64,000 bases of DNA from JBOHUC01 sp050733935 (GTDB taxonomy: Bacteria > Eisenbacteria > RBG-16-71-46 > DASYSL01), in NCBI GenBank assembly GCA_050733935.1, contig JBOHUC010000016.1, positions 1-64,000 on the forward strand, given 5' to 3'. Below are positions 33,110-42,426 of this stretch, one piece after another. Positions within the stretch are counted from its first letter, which is position 1, and each line of letters opens with the position of its first letter. Made by a program: the position numbers and the translations under genes. The notes under the pieces are model-generated. The model did no database searches. It was not told the origin of the DNA and worked only from the letters and a program-made list of their open reading frames with translations.

Positions 33110-34021
33110 ATGCCGCCCCTTCGCCGCACTTCGACTTGCTCAGGCCCCTTCTCCACGTTGGTGCACGGGCTCGCGCTCGCCCTCCTGACGGCAACTGGTG
33201 CCGGGCTTTCATTGCAATCCGCGTTCGCGCACGAGTACTGGCTCGCGCCTTCGACGTATGAGCCGACGATGAGCGACACGGTCGTCGTCCGCGCGTTCGT
33301 GGGCACGGGCTTTCGCGGCGAGCGAAGGCCCTTCGCGGCGCCCCGAACCGTGCGCTTCCGGCTCGGCGGAACGAAGGACGTCGACCTCGCGCAGCTCGCC
33401 CTGAACGGCGCGATCGAATGGGCGCGCGTGCGTCCGGCGGACACGCGTGGAGCCGTCGTGAGCTACGAGTCGAACTTCGTTTCGATCGAGCTTCCCGCGG
33501 CCGAGTTCGAGCACTACCTCGAGATCGAGGGGCTCGAGGGAGCGAAGGCCGAGCGGGCCCGCAAGAGGCAAAGTGATCGCCCCGGACGCGAGCGCTACCG
33601 GCGGGCCTGCAAATCGTGGCTCGCCGGCACGGACATAGCGCGCGTGTCGCGGCCGTCCGGCCTCCCGCTCGAGATCGTTCCGCTCGCGGATCCGGCCGCG
33701 GACGGACTCCTTCGGGTGCGCATTCTCTTCGACGGGAAGCCGCTCGCCGGCGCGCTCGTGCGCGGATGGCGCCAGACGCTCGAAACGGGAGCTTCACCGC
33801 GCTCCGCCGCGACCCGGGACTCGGTCGGGCCATCCGTCGAAGCACGCACGGACGCTGCGGGAGAGGCGACGTTTTCCGCCTCCGCGCTGGGTGCGGGCGA
33901 GTGGCTCCTGAGCACGGTGCACATGATCCCGTCGCGTGTTCCCGGGGAAGCGGACTGGGAGAGCACCTGGGCGTCGCTCACGTTCGCGCGCCTTGCGCCA
34001 CCGGGTCGAAAGCCGCGGTGA
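33110..34021 (+). CDS. DUF4198 family exported protein
   Basis: 303 residues with a signal peptide (HGLALALLTATGAGLSLQSA, ending near AFA). The mature protein starts HEYWLAPSTYEPTMSDTVVV, the typical opening of DUF4198 (periplasmic proteins tied to cobalt, nickel or other metal transport and similar to NikM/CbiK-type partners), and later has RVRILFDGKPLAGALVRGW. The ATG at 33110 follows GGAGAT; a GTG at 33074 is less likely. Its stop overlaps the HupE/UreJ gene as GTGA. A role in metal delivery or sensing beside the transporter is inference. Confidence 0.75.
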   Translation: MPPLRRTSTCSGPFSTLVHGLALALLTATGAGLSLQSAFAHEYWLAPSTYEPTMSDTVVVRAFVGTGFRGERRPFAAPRTVRFRLGGTKDVDLAQLALNGAIEWARVRPADTRGAVVSYESNFVSIELPAAEFEHYLEIEGLEGAKAERARKRQSDRPGRERYRRACKSWLAGTDIARVSRPSGLPLEIVPLADPAADGLLRVRILFDGKPLAGALVRGWRQTLETGASPRSAATRDSVGPSVEARTDAAGEATFSASALGAGEWLLSTVHMIPSRVPGEADWESTWASLTFARLAPPGRKPR

Positions 34022-35112
34022 AGCGAGCGTTGCTGGCGTTGGCCGTGAGTCTCGCGGCCTTCGGGTTCGTGCCCCGCGCTCTGGCGCACGATGCGCCCTA
34101 CAGCTACCTGCGCCTCAATCTTGCGAACGGGCGGCTCTCGGGCTCCCTCACGGCCCACCGCTTCGATCTCGCAAACGAGCTCGGCCTCGCGGCTCCCGAG
34201 TCGCTCGCGAGCGAGGAACGAGTCGATTCGCTCGGACCGATCGTCTTTCCGATTCTCGCCGGGCGCCTCCGGATCGTGGCCGATGGGGATACGCTCGCGC
34301 TTCGGCTCGTGGGGACGGCGGCCGACGACGAGCGGAGCGGGGCGACGTTCGATTTCGAGTCTCCGACACGGGGCCTTCCTTCCCGAATCGAAGTCGGAGG
34401 GCGACTCTTTCCGTACGATCCCGAGCACGAGACCTACGTCAACCTTTACGTGGGCGATTCGCTCCGGCACCAGGACTTGATCGATCGCGCACATCCGGTG
34501 CTCCGGATCGACACGAGCGGGCGTCCGCGCATCGGAGAGGTCGTCCGGCGGTTCACGGCGGCGGGCATCCACCACATCTTCATCGGGCCGGATCACATCC
34601 TGTTCGTCATCGGCCTCCTTCTCCTCGGCGGATCGATCGGAAAGCTCCTCAAGATCGTGACGGCGTTCACGGTCGCGCACAGCATCACGCTCGCGATCGC
34701 GAGCCTCGGCGTGTGGAATCCACCGGCCCGGATCGTCGAGCCGCTCATCGCGCTCAGCATCGTCTTCGTGGGCTGCGCGAACCTGGTCGCGCTGCGCCGG
34801 ACGGGATCCAGGACCGGGGCGGCGGATGCCCGCGTCGCGCTCGCGTTCGGGTTCGGCTTCGTGCACGGGTTTGGCTTCGCGAACGTGCTCGCCGAATTCG
34901 GACTGCCCCGCGAAGCCCTCGGGTGGGCGCTCTTCTCGTTCAACTTCGGCGTCGAGCTCGGACAGGCGGCGATCGTTCTCGCCGCCGCACCCGCGCTGGC
35001 CTTGCTCCGAAGCTCCGCTCCCCGGCTTGCGGGGCGGGTCGTGCAGGCAGGCTCGGTGGCGGTGATCGCCGCCGGCGCGTGGTGGTTCTTCGAACGGGTT
35101 CGCGGCTCTTAG
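34018..35112 (+). CDS. HupE/UreJ-type membrane protein
   Basis: 364 residues. A signal peptide, then an exported beta-rich half (to about 175), then about six membrane segments. The family motif is visible: GIHHIFIGPDHILFVIGLLL (HxxxGxDH), then TVAHSITLAIASLGVWNPP, and FGFVHGFGFANVLAEFGLP. HupE/UreJ proteins are nickel or cobalt permeases; His/Asp-rich motifs fit metal handling. GTG at 34018 overlaps the DUF4198 stop as GTGA. The N-terminal periplasmic half is a common feature of the second HupE/UreJ group and may capture the metal. Confidence 0.78.
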   Translation: MKRALLALAVSLAAFGFVPRALAHDAPYSYLRLNLANGRLSGSLTAHRFDLANELGLAAPESLASEERVDSLGPIVFPILAGRLRIVADGDTLALRLVGTAADDERSGATFDFESPTRGLPSRIEVGGRLFPYDPEHETYVNLYVGDSLRHQDLIDRAHPVLRIDTSGRPRIGEVVRRFTAAGIHHIFIGPDHILFVIGLLLLGGSIGKLLKIVTAFTVAHSITLAIASLGVWNPPARIVEPLIALSIVFVGCANLVALRRTGSRTGAADARVALAFGFGFVHGFGFANVLAEFGLPREALGWALFSFNFGVELGQAAIVLAAAPALALLRSSAPRLAGRVVQAGSVAVIAAGAWWFFERVRGS

Positions 35113-35206
35113 CGGCTTGCGGGCGCGAAGGAAGCGGGCGGCGGAGCAAGGAGCCCCGCCGCCCGTCATGTTCTGCTTCTCGTCCCTGCTTCTCGTTCTA
35201 CCGTGC

Positions 35207-35321
35207 GGCAACCTGCTGCGCAGCAACCGGGGGCAACTTGCCCTGGGGCAACCTGCTGCGCAGCAACCTGCTTTCGGTCAACTTGCCCCGGGGCAACCTG
35301 CCGTGCGGCAGCCCGCCTCAG
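35207..35321. repeat. 15-bp period degenerate tandem repeat
   Basis: About seven and a half imperfect units of a GGCAAC-CTGC type 15-mer (35207-35221, 35222-35231 truncated, 35232-35246, 35247-35261, 35262-35276, 35277-35291, 35292-35306, 35307-35321). Translated in the plus frame the units give N-L-P/L-x-G/S, a pentapeptide-repeat rhythm. Lies in the gap between hupE and the S9 peptidase stop. Confidence 0.7.
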
Positions 35322-35336
35322 GGAACCTGCTGCTTT

Positions 35337-37304
35337 CTACTTCTCGTCCGAGACCGCCGTGGCGCCCGCGGGCGCTGGCTCGGCCCGGCCGCCCAGGTGC
35401 TTCGACAGGAACACCTCCGAAGCCCCGTAGAACTTGAGCCGATTCTCGGGCCGCGCAAAGCCGTGTCCCTCGTCCGCGAACACGATGTACTCGACGTCGA
35501 CGCCGCGCTTCTTGAGAGCCTCGACGATCTGGTCGCTCTCCTTCTGCACCACGCGCGGATCGTTCGCCCCCTGCCCGATCAGGATCGGGGCCTTGAGCTG
35601 ATCGACCTTGAAGAGCGGCGAGCGTGCCTCGATGTCCTTCCGCTGGACGGGATCCGCGGGATCACCGACGAACGGATACCAGGTGTTCGCGAGGAACGGC
35701 TTCCAGTACGGAGGGAAGCTCTCGATCATGGTCGCGAGGTTGGATGGCCCGACAATGTCGACGCCGCACGCGAACACATCCGGCGTGAACGTGAGACCGA
35801 CGAGCGTGGCGTATCCGCCGTAGCTTCCGCCCATGATGCCGACCTTCTTGGGATCGGCGATCCCCTGCTTGACCACCGCGTCCACGGCATCGAGCAGATC
35901 GGTGTGCATCTTGCCCGCGAACTCCTTCTTGGCCGCATTCTTGAAGTTCTTCCCGAATCCGGTCGAGCCGCGATAGTTGACCTGGAGCACCGCGTAGCCG
36001 CGGTTCGCGAGCCACTGGGCCGTGCCGCTGTAGCCCCAGTTGTCACGCGACCAGGGACCGCCGTGCACGTACACGACCATCGGCAGGTTCTTCGCCGGGA
36101 TGCCCTGCGGCACCGTCAGGTACACGGGGAGCGAGAGCCCGTCACGCGCCTTCACTTCCATGCCCTTCATGGGAGCGAGCGTGTACGTCTCGAGGCGCGG
36201 CTGAGCGCTGAAGAGAAGCTGTCCCTTCTGCGCGGTCCGATCCCACGCGTACCACTTGACCGGACCGTCGTCCTTCGTGAACGCGGCGATCCACGTCTTG
36301 TCCGCGAGGTCGCGGCTCATGACGGCGAAGTCGCCGTTGTCGAGCTTCGCGATCCCGTCCATGTCCTTCTGGACCGACGGATCGAGCACCTGCCAGCGCG
36401 TCCTGAGCCGATTGAAGGCCACGGCCAGCGGAGCCTTCGTCTTGAGGTCGACCAGCGGCGTCATGCCCATGTTCGCGTCGGCCGTCGGATCGTGGGCCAT
36501 CTGCTTCGTCGCGCCCGATTTCACGTCCACCGCGACGAGAGCGGCCGTGTCGGTCGCGAGATCGGAGACGGCGTAGAGCGTCTTTCCATCGGCCGCAACT
36601 TCGACCGGCATGAACTGGTCGTCGGGCGCCCAGCTCACGAGCTGGCGCCACTCGGCCTTCGGCGTATCGCGCCACTCGAGAATGCTTCCGCCCTCGGGCT
36701 TCAAGCGCAGCCGACCCACGATCTCGAGCTGCTTGTTGGGAATGTAGCCCCCGATCCCGCCGGGATTCTCCTCGACCAGAGTGATGTCCCCGGTCTTGAG
36801 GTTGAGCTCGTAGACGTCGAAGAGCTGCTTGTTGCGATGGTTGTGCTGAATGAGGCCCCGATCCGGCGACTCCGGCTCATAGGCGAGCGGAATGACCCGT
36901 GTCCCCGCGAGCGGCGTCAGGTTGCGGGTTTCACCGGTGGCGAGGTTCGACACGTACACGTGGAAGTTCTCGTCCCCGCCGGTGTCCTGCATGTAGATGA
37001 TGTTCTGGTTGTCGTAGGCCCAGAAGTACTGGCGGATGCCGCGCTTCGGATCGTTCGTCACCTGCTTGTCGTCGTTCTGGCCGATCGTCTTGACCCAGAC
37101 CTGCAGCACATCCTTCGTGTCGGCCTTGAGATACGCGAGCTTCGTGCCGTCCGGGGAGATCTCCGGTGTCGCGCGGTCCGGATTGCCGAACACGACGTCC
37201 CGCGGAATGAGCGGCGGGAGATCGGCGCGCACGGGCGCGGCCACGAGGGCCGGCAGGGCGACCGCGAGAACGGCGAGGAGGGAAAGCCTGGGACGCTGCT
37301 TCAC
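35337..37304 (-). CDS. S9 family prolyl oligopeptidase-type peptidase
   Basis: 655 residues. A signal peptide (KQRPRLSLLAVLAVALPALV) precedes an N-terminal beta-propeller-like region, then the alpha/beta hydrolase domain. The catalytic triad is visible: GIMGGSYGGYATLVG (Ser), GQGANDPRV (Asp) and DEGHGFARPENR (His). Likely periplasmic or secreted peptidase acting on short peptides. GTG at 37304 is chosen because AAGGAGG stands exactly six bases upstream; the longer ATG at 37328 lacks a ribosome binding site. Short pentapeptide-like 15-bp repeats flank the gene on both sides. Confidence 0.9.
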   Translation of the reverse strand: MKQRPRLSLLAVLAVALPALVAAPVRADLPPLIPRDVVFGNPDRATPEISPDGTKLAYLKADTKDVLQVWVKTIGQNDDKQVTNDPKRGIRQYFWAYDNQNIIYMQDTGGDENFHVYVSNLATGETRNLTPLAGTRVIPLAYEPESPDRGLIQHNHRNKQLFDVYELNLKTGDITLVEENPGGIGGYIPNKQLEIVGRLRLKPEGGSILEWRDTPKAEWRQLVSWAPDDQFMPVEVAADGKTLYAVSDLATDTAALVAVDVKSGATKQMAHDPTADANMGMTPLVDLKTKAPLAVAFNRLRTRWQVLDPSVQKDMDGIAKLDNGDFAVMSRDLADKTWIAAFTKDDGPVKWYAWDRTAQKGQLLFSAQPRLETYTLAPMKGMEVKARDGLSLPVYLTVPQGIPAKNLPMVVYVHGGPWSRDNWGYSGTAQWLANRGYAVLQVNYRGSTGFGKNFKNAAKKEFAGKMHTDLLDAVDAVVKQGIADPKKVGIMGGSYGGYATLVGLTFTPDVFACGVDIVGPSNLATMIESFPPYWKPFLANTWYPFVGDPADPVQRKDIEARSPLFKVDQLKAPILIGQGANDPRVVQKESDQIVEALKKRGVDVEYIVFADEGHGFARPENRLKFYGASEVFLSKHLGGRAEPAPAGATAVSDEK

Positions 37305-37383
37305 GAGCAACCTCCTTTTTCGGGGCATGAGGGGGGGTTTGCAACCGGGGCGAACATACTCCTTACGGAGTCCGGGCGTCGAG

Positions 37384-37413
37384 GTTGCGGCCCGTGAGAT
37401 TGCGGCGCGTGAG
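37384..37413. repeat. Two 15-bp units resembling the downstream repeat array
   Basis: GTTGCGGCCCGTGAG and ATTGCGGCGCGTGAG (37384-37398, 37399-37413) in direct order; in the opposite strand they read as N-L-T-G-R-N-L-D-A. They lie between the S9 peptidase start and the regulator stop. Confidence 0.5.
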
Positions 37414-37420
37414 GCCGGGC

Positions 37421-38854
37421 CTAATACGGCAGGCGGTGCTTTCGCAGCTTCTTGTAGAGGTGGCTCCGCTCGAGGCCGAGGAGCTCGGCGGCCCGCGCCA
37501 CGCTTCCCGCCCGCTCGAGGGCGGCTTCGATGGCCGCCTTCTCAGCGGCGTCGAGCTGGGCCCGAAGCGTACCGGGAGCGGCCGGCTCGGACGCGCCGTC
37601 CTCCTCCGGATCGGAAGGATGTGTCTCGTTCGCGGGCGCGGCTTCGACGGTGCGCGCAGAGGCGGTTCCCGGCGCGGAAGAACCGGAGACTGGAATATGC
37701 CGGAGCACATCCGCTTCGGAAATCGTCTCGCCCGGCGTGAGGATGACGAGCCGCTCGAGGAGATTCCGAAGCTCGCGCACGTTCCCCGGCCAGCTGTGAC
37801 GCGCGAGCGCCGAGAGCGCCGCGCGGTCGAGACGCCGTGCCTTCCGGCCCATCTGTCGGGCGATGAGCGCGAGGAAGTGCTCGGCGAGCACGCCCAGATC
37901 CTCCGGGCGTTCGCGCAGCGGCGGAACGAGGAGCGGGACCACGTTCAGACGATAGAAGAGATCTTCGCGGAACGATCCGTTGGCGATCGCGGCTTCGAGC
38001 GGCTGGTTGGTGGCCGCAATCACGCGCACGTCCACGCGCGTCGACTGGTTCGCTCCGACGCGCGTGACGAGCCCGTCCTGGAGGACGCGCAGGAGCTTTG
38101 CCTGCGTGCGCGGGCTCATGTCCCCGATCTCGTCGAGGAACAACGTGCCGCGGTGGGCTTCCTCGAACTTTCCGCGTCGCGACTGGACGGCACCGGTGAA
38201 CGCCCCCTTCTCGTGCCCGAAGAGCTCGCTCTCGACGAGCTCCTCCGGCAGGGCGGCGCAGTTGAGCGCGATAAACGGCTGGTCGCGGCGGGGCGACAAG
38301 TCGTGGAGCGCGCGACCCACGAGCTCCTTCCCCGTTCCGCTCTCTCCCTGGACGAGCACGGTCGCGGTCGTCGGGGCTGCGAGCTCGATCCGCTCGATCA
38401 GCATGCGGATCGCCTCCGACCGGCCGACGATCGTGCGCCCGAGACCCGCGGACTCGCGGAGGGCCGCGTTCTCGCGCTTGAGTCGCGCGGACGCGCCCGC
38501 GTTGCGCAGCGTGACCAGCACCTGATCGGAGGACAGCGGCTTCTCGAGGAAGTCGAAGGCTCCGAGGCGCGTAGCCTGAACGGCCATCTCGATCGTCCCG
38601 TGTCCCGACATGAGAACGACCGCGAGACCCGGACGCTCGCGCGACCAGCGTTCGAGGAGCGCGAGCCCGTTCTCGCCGCCGGGAAGCGCGACGTCCAGCA
38701 GCACGAGATCGAGATCGGGCTCCCGCTCGAGCTGGGTCTCCGCAGCAGCCCCATCGCGTGCGGTGAGGACCGTGTAGCTTTCCTTCTCGAGGAGACGCGT
38801 GAGCGACTCGAGAATGCGCGGCTCGTCGTCGACGACCAGAACGAGGTCAGCCAT
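37421..38854 (-). CDS. NtrX/NtrC-type sigma54 response regulator
   Basis: 477 residues. A receiver domain (LVLVVDDEPRILESL...LVLLDVALPGG, phospho-accepting Asp near 54), then AAA+ with Walker A GESGTGKE, the GAFTGA loop, Walker B GTLFLDEIGDM and ATNQ..., then a Ser/Pro/Glu-rich linker (about 385-425) and a Fis-type helix-turn-helix (ARAAELLGLERSHLYKKL). Phosphorylation by the adjacent NtrY-type kinase is expected to drive sigma54 genes. It overlaps that kinase gene by eight bases. The spacer of about 40 residues before the HTH is unusually long. Confidence 0.92.
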   Translation of the reverse strand: MADLVLVVDDEPRILESLTRLLEKESYTVLTARDGAAAETQLEREPDLDLVLLDVALPGGENGLALLERWSRERPGLAVVLMSGHGTIEMAVQATRLGAFDFLEKPLSSDQVLVTLRNAGASARLKRENAALRESAGLGRTIVGRSEAIRMLIERIELAAPTTATVLVQGESGTGKELVGRALHDLSPRRDQPFIALNCAALPEELVESELFGHEKGAFTGAVQSRRGKFEEAHRGTLFLDEIGDMSPRTQAKLLRVLQDGLVTRVGANQSTRVDVRVIAATNQPLEAAIANGSFREDLFYRLNVVPLLVPPLRERPEDLGVLAEHFLALIARQMGRKARRLDRAALSALARHSWPGNVRELRNLLERLVILTPGETISEADVLRHIPVSGSSAPGTASARTVEAAPANETHPSDPEEDGASEPAAPGTLRAQLDAAEKAAIEAALERAGSVARAAELLGLERSHLYKKLRKHRLPY

Positions 38855-40583
38855 GCGCGTTCTCCATGCCGTGCGGCATGCCCCCCACCCGGGACGGAAG
38901 CCGCACGATGAAGCGCGCGCCCGGCCCGCCCGGTGCCAGGTCGAGCGTGCCGCCGTGATCCTCCACCACGCGGCGGACGACCGTGAGCCCGAGCCCGGTT
39001 CCCTCCGTCTTGGTCGTGAAGTAAGGCGTGAAGATGCGATCCCGATCCTCCTCCGCGATTCCGGGGCCCGTGTCCGCGACCGCCACCGTGACTCCGTCGG
39101 AGTCGCCGCGCGTTTCGAGCAGGATTTCCCCGCGGCCGTCCATCGCCTCGCACGCGTTCTTGACGAGATTGCCGAACGCCCGGGCGAGGAGATCGGGATC
39201 CGCGGTCACGCGCGCCGGGGCGAACGCATAGTCGCGCCGGACTTCGACCGTGGACGGCACGTAAAGATCGATGGCGCGGTCGAGGAGCTCGTTCACGTCG
39301 ACGGGCTCCGGCCGCGGGGCGGGGCTCCGGGCGAAATCGTTGAACTCCCGCACGAGCTCGCGCAGGGTGCGAACTTCGGCCTTGATCGTCTGGGCCGCGC
39401 GCGTAATCGACTGATCGAGATCGGCGTCGCCACGCTGGCGCGAGCGCTCCACGTCCTCGATCGCAAGCTGGATCGGCGTGAGCGGATTCTTGATCTCGTG
39501 CGCGAGCCGGCGCGCGATCTGCGCCCACGCGGCCTGACGTTCGCCGCGGAGCAGGCGATCGCGCGCGCCCTGGAGGTCCACCGTCATCGTGTTGAAGGAC
39601 GCCATGAGCTCGCCCACTTCGTCCGCCGGACCGGCCGGGAGCCGCACCGCGAGATCGCCGTGCGAGACGCGCTGGGCGGCGAGCGCGAGGGCCCGCACCG
39701 GGCGGCTGATCCGATAGGCAAACACGAGGCCAATGCACACGGCGACGAAGAGCGCGATGAGCCCCGCGGCTCCGAGCAGGCGAAGCAGCGAGACGAGCGT
39801 GCGATTGAGATCGGCCTCGGACACGCCGACCGCGAGGCGGGCGGCCGGCGCACCGCCAATGTCCTCGAGCTCGAGGCCTCCCATCCGGTACGGCACGCCC
39901 GAGAGTGTGAGGGTGGCCGTCGACTCCGGACCGGCTGCGGCAGCCGCGCGCGCGAGTGCGTGCGTGTCGCGCCCGTCGGCGGGGAAGCTCGAGACGAAGA
40001 GACGCTCCGACGGCCCCACGACCGCAAGGTGGGCGCCGCTCAGATTGCGGAGCCTGAGCACGAATCCGGAATCAAGGAGCGGCCCCACGCGGACCGTACC
40101 GAGCACGCGTCCCTCGAACGTCACGGGAGCGGCCGCGAGGAGCGCGAGACCGGAATCGGGCGGCACGAGCGGGACGAACGCCGAAAGCGGCTGCCCCGTG
40201 AGCGCCCCCGCGATGAGCGGATCGCTCGAGAGATTGAGGCCGAAGCTTCCGCGATCGTGACCGCGCGCGAGCACGACTCCGTCCGGGCCCGTGATCTCGA
40301 GCCAGTCGACCCCGAGCGCATCGAGCCGCTCGACCGCGAAATCGATGAGCGCGATCTGCGGCACACCCCCCGGACCTGCGAGCGCGAGCAGGCGCACGAG
40401 CGCGGGGTCCGACGCAAGGCTCGAGGCCTGCACTCGCGCGCCTTCCCGTTCGCGATCGAGATCGCGCGCAACCGCTTCGAGAACCCCCGACACGCGCTCC
40501 TGGGAGAGCGACTGGAAGTGTCGCCGCACGATGCGCGGCCCGAACGCCGCGAGGAGCCCGAGCGGGACGAGCGCGACGAACAA
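38847..40583 (-). CDS. NtrY-type membrane histidine kinase
   Basis: 578 residues from TTG at 40583. Order: an N-terminal membrane segment, a periplasmic sensory region of about 230 residues, a second membrane segment (LLGAAGLIALFVAVCIGLVF), HAMP (SRPVRALALAAQRVSHGDL), the phospho-His helix (RRLAHEIKNPLTPIQLA) and the ATPase with NLVKNACEAM, DTGPGI and GTGLGL. TTG at 40583 has no clear ribosome binding site and the first membrane segment would begin immediately, so the true start may lie about 40 bases upstream, at an ATT or CTG in a run reading ISGRLTRRLLLAFLF. Partner of the regulator downstream. Confidence 0.88.
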   Translation of the reverse strand: MFVALVPLGLLAAFGPRIVRRHFQSLSQERVSGVLEAVARDLDREREGARVQASSLASDPALVRLLALAGPGGVPQIALIDFAVERLDALGVDWLEITGPDGVVLARGHDRGSFGLNLSSDPLIAGALTGQPLSAFVPLVPPDSGLALLAAAPVTFEGRVLGTVRVGPLLDSGFVLRLRNLSGAHLAVVGPSERLFVSSFPADGRDTHALARAAAAAGPESTATLTLSGVPYRMGGLELEDIGGAPAARLAVGVSEADLNRTLVSLLRLLGAAGLIALFVAVCIGLVFAYRISRPVRALALAAQRVSHGDLAVRLPAGPADEVGELMASFNTMTVDLQGARDRLLRGERQAAWAQIARRLAHEIKNPLTPIQLAIEDVERSRQRGDADLDQSITRAAQTIKAEVRTLRELVREFNDFARSPAPRPEPVDVNELLDRAIDLYVPSTVEVRRDYAFAPARVTADPDLLARAFGNLVKNACEAMDGRGEILLETRGDSDGVTVAVADTGPGIAEEDRDRIFTPYFTTKTEGTGLGLTVVRRVVEDHGGTLDLAPGGPGARFIVRLPSRVGGMPHGMENAHG

Positions 40584-40617
40584 GAACGCAAGCAGGAGCC
40601 GGCGGGTCAGCCGTCCG

Positions 40618-42426
40618 CTAATCGCCAGGGCGCACCTCCACTTCGTCGTATCGCGGGGCGCCGAGGGGATCGAGCACGACGCCCGAGATCCCCGGCCGGA
40701 CGAGCGTGACGTTCACGCTATGGAAGAGCGGCACGAGGGGCGCATCGTAGAGTGCCTTCCGTTCGGCTTCCCGAAGCGCCGCCGCGACTTCGGCGTTCGA
40801 CGTCGCCGAGCGGGCGCGTTCGAGGGCGTGGTCCACGTCGGGATTCGTGTAGAACGTGCGATTCCCGCCCTCGCCCCGGCGGCCGCTCTCGATCAGCGAG
40901 GAAACGAATCCGACCGGATTGGGACCGTCCGCGAACCACGAGAGGTAGAACAGATCGGCCCGTCCGTCCAGCACCCCGCGCTGGAACGCCTCCCACGGGC
41001 GAACGACGATCGACACCCGATATCCGAGGCGCCGAAGCGAAGCTCCTGCGAATTCGGCGAATCGCTGGCCGGCAGCCGACCCCTCGGGCACCCAGAACGA
41101 AAGAGCGGGCGCCTTCCCGGCGAGGGCACGCGCACGCGCTTCGGCTTCGAACGCGGACGGGCGCCACGCGGACTCGGGGAGCGACCCTCCTCCGAGCGCG
41201 GGGGGCAGAAGCCCGTGCGCCACGCGGGAGCGATCCGGCACGAGCACGCGCACGGCGAGTGCGCGATCGATCGATCCTGCGAGCGCGCGGCGCGTGGCCG
41301 CATTGCGCAGGAACGGTGTCCGCGTGTTGAAGCCGAGGTAGTAGAGCGAGGCCTCCTCGACGCTCAGCGTTTGGGCGGAGAGGCTGGTCGCTCGAATCCT
41401 TCGCTCTTCGGTCTCCGGGGGCGCGATGAGATCGAGCCGCCCCAGCTCGAAGTCGAGCACCGCCTGCGCGGGGTCCTTGACGCGCCGGAAACGAAGGGTG
41501 TCGACGCCGCTCGTCCGCTCGCGCGCGGCGACGAGAAGGACTCCCGTCGAATCGGACGTCACGAAACGAAAGGGTCCCGTGCCGATCGGAACACTCCCGG
41601 TGGCACCGGGCGAGACGACGGACGCCGCGGGGGCTGCGAGCTCGGCGAGGAGTGGCGCGTCCTCGCGCACGACCGTGATCGCAACCGTGAGCGAGTCCGT
41701 CGCGCGCACGCCCGAGAGCGCGCTCGAGCGCCCGGCGCGGTATTCCTCCCCACCCTCGATAGCCTGGGCGAGACCATCGGCGCGCGGCGCACGCGTTGCG
41801 GACGCGAGCGCACGCTCGAGCGAGCGCGCCACGTCCGCCGCCTGCACGCGACGCCCGTCGTGGAAGCGAGCATTCGGTCGGAGGTCGAACGTCCACACGC
41901 GGCCGTCGCGGGCGAACCGTTCCGCAAGGCCGGGCGCGGGGGCAAGCCGCGCATCGAGCCGGACGAGACCCTCGTAGACTTGTTGGACGATCTGCTTTTC
42001 GGCAAGCGAGGTGACGAGCGCGGGATCGAACGTCGAAGGATCGCTCGTGAGCGGCACGCGGAACGTTCCCCGCGGTCCGCGCGGGCGGGATGAGAGCGGC
42101 TCGATCCAAAGTCCGCCAAGAAGCGGCGCACCCGGAGCGAGCAGCGAGTCGATCTCTCTCGCGCGCACACGAAGCGGTCGGCCGCCGACCGGAACGAGAG
42201 CGGTGATCGCATCCCGGCTCCAGCTCACCTCGACCGTATCGAGCGGCTCCCCGGAGGGACCGCGGAGAAGCGCGCGACGTCCGGGTGCGGCTCCCGCCGT
42301 GTCCGACCACGCCGCAAAGAGCCGGTCGCCCGACGCGTGGAGGACCGCATGCCGCTCCGCGCCCGCGAACGAGTTCCACGCGCAGGCGATCACCGAAACG
42401 AACAGCGCGAGCTTGAGGATCCTCAA
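40618..42426 (-). CDS. Peptide/oligosaccharide-binding protein (SBP family 5) in an NtrYX operon
   Basis: 602 residues. Signal peptide MRILKLALFVSVIACAWNSF, then an extra N-terminal region of about 110 residues before the family 5 fold (TFRVPLTSDPSTFDPALVTS, VQQVYEGLVRL, ARFHDGRRVQAADVARSL). Late motifs are YYLGFNTRTPFLRNAATRRA and LFYLSWFADGPNPVGFVSSL. The start is TTG at 42426, overlapping the upstream membrane gene stop as TTGA. No permease or ATPase follows; instead the kinase gene comes next, so this may be a ligand-sensing partner of NtrY rather than a transporter part. The usual family function is peptide or nickel capture. Confidence 0.85.
   Translation of the reverse strand: MRILKLALFVSVIACAWNSFAGAERHAVLHASGDRLFAAWSDTAGAAPGRRALLRGPSGEPLDTVEVSWSRDAITALVPVGGRPLRVRAREIDSLLAPGAPLLGGLWIEPLSSRPRGPRGTFRVPLTSDPSTFDPALVTSLAEKQIVQQVYEGLVRLDARLAPAPGLAERFARDGRVWTFDLRPNARFHDGRRVQAADVARSLERALASATRAPRADGLAQAIEGGEEYRAGRSSALSGVRATDSLTVAITVVREDAPLLAELAAPAASVVSPGATGSVPIGTGPFRFVTSDSTGVLLVAARERTSGVDTLRFRRVKDPAQAVLDFELGRLDLIAPPETEERRIRATSLSAQTLSVEEASLYYLGFNTRTPFLRNAATRRALAGSIDRALAVRVLVPDRSRVAHGLLPPALGGGSLPESAWRPSAFEAEARARALAGKAPALSFWVPEGSAAGQRFAEFAGASLRRLGYRVSIVVRPWEAFQRGVLDGRADLFYLSWFADGPNPVGFVSSLIESGRRGEGGNRTFYTNPDVDHALERARSATSNAEVAAALREAERKALYDAPLVPLFHSVNVTLVRPGISGVVLDPLGAPRYDEVEVRPGD

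Noticed and set aside
35207..35321. CRISPR array
   Set aside because: The period is 15 bp with no spacers and the units are degenerate; no cas genes are near.
35169..35437. Possible pentapeptide-repeat protein gene
   Set aside because: Units drift between frames because of a 5-base deletion, no long intact run exists in one frame, and no clear start or ribosome binding site. Treated as a repeat only.
37304..37328. Longer S9 peptidase start at the ATG at 37328
   Set aside because: AAGGAGG is placed ideally for GTG 37304, and the ATG itself has no site.
33936..37397. Plus-strand frame of over 1100 codons
   Set aside because: Mostly antisense to the S9 peptidase and out of frame with hupE. 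High GC keeps shadow frames open.
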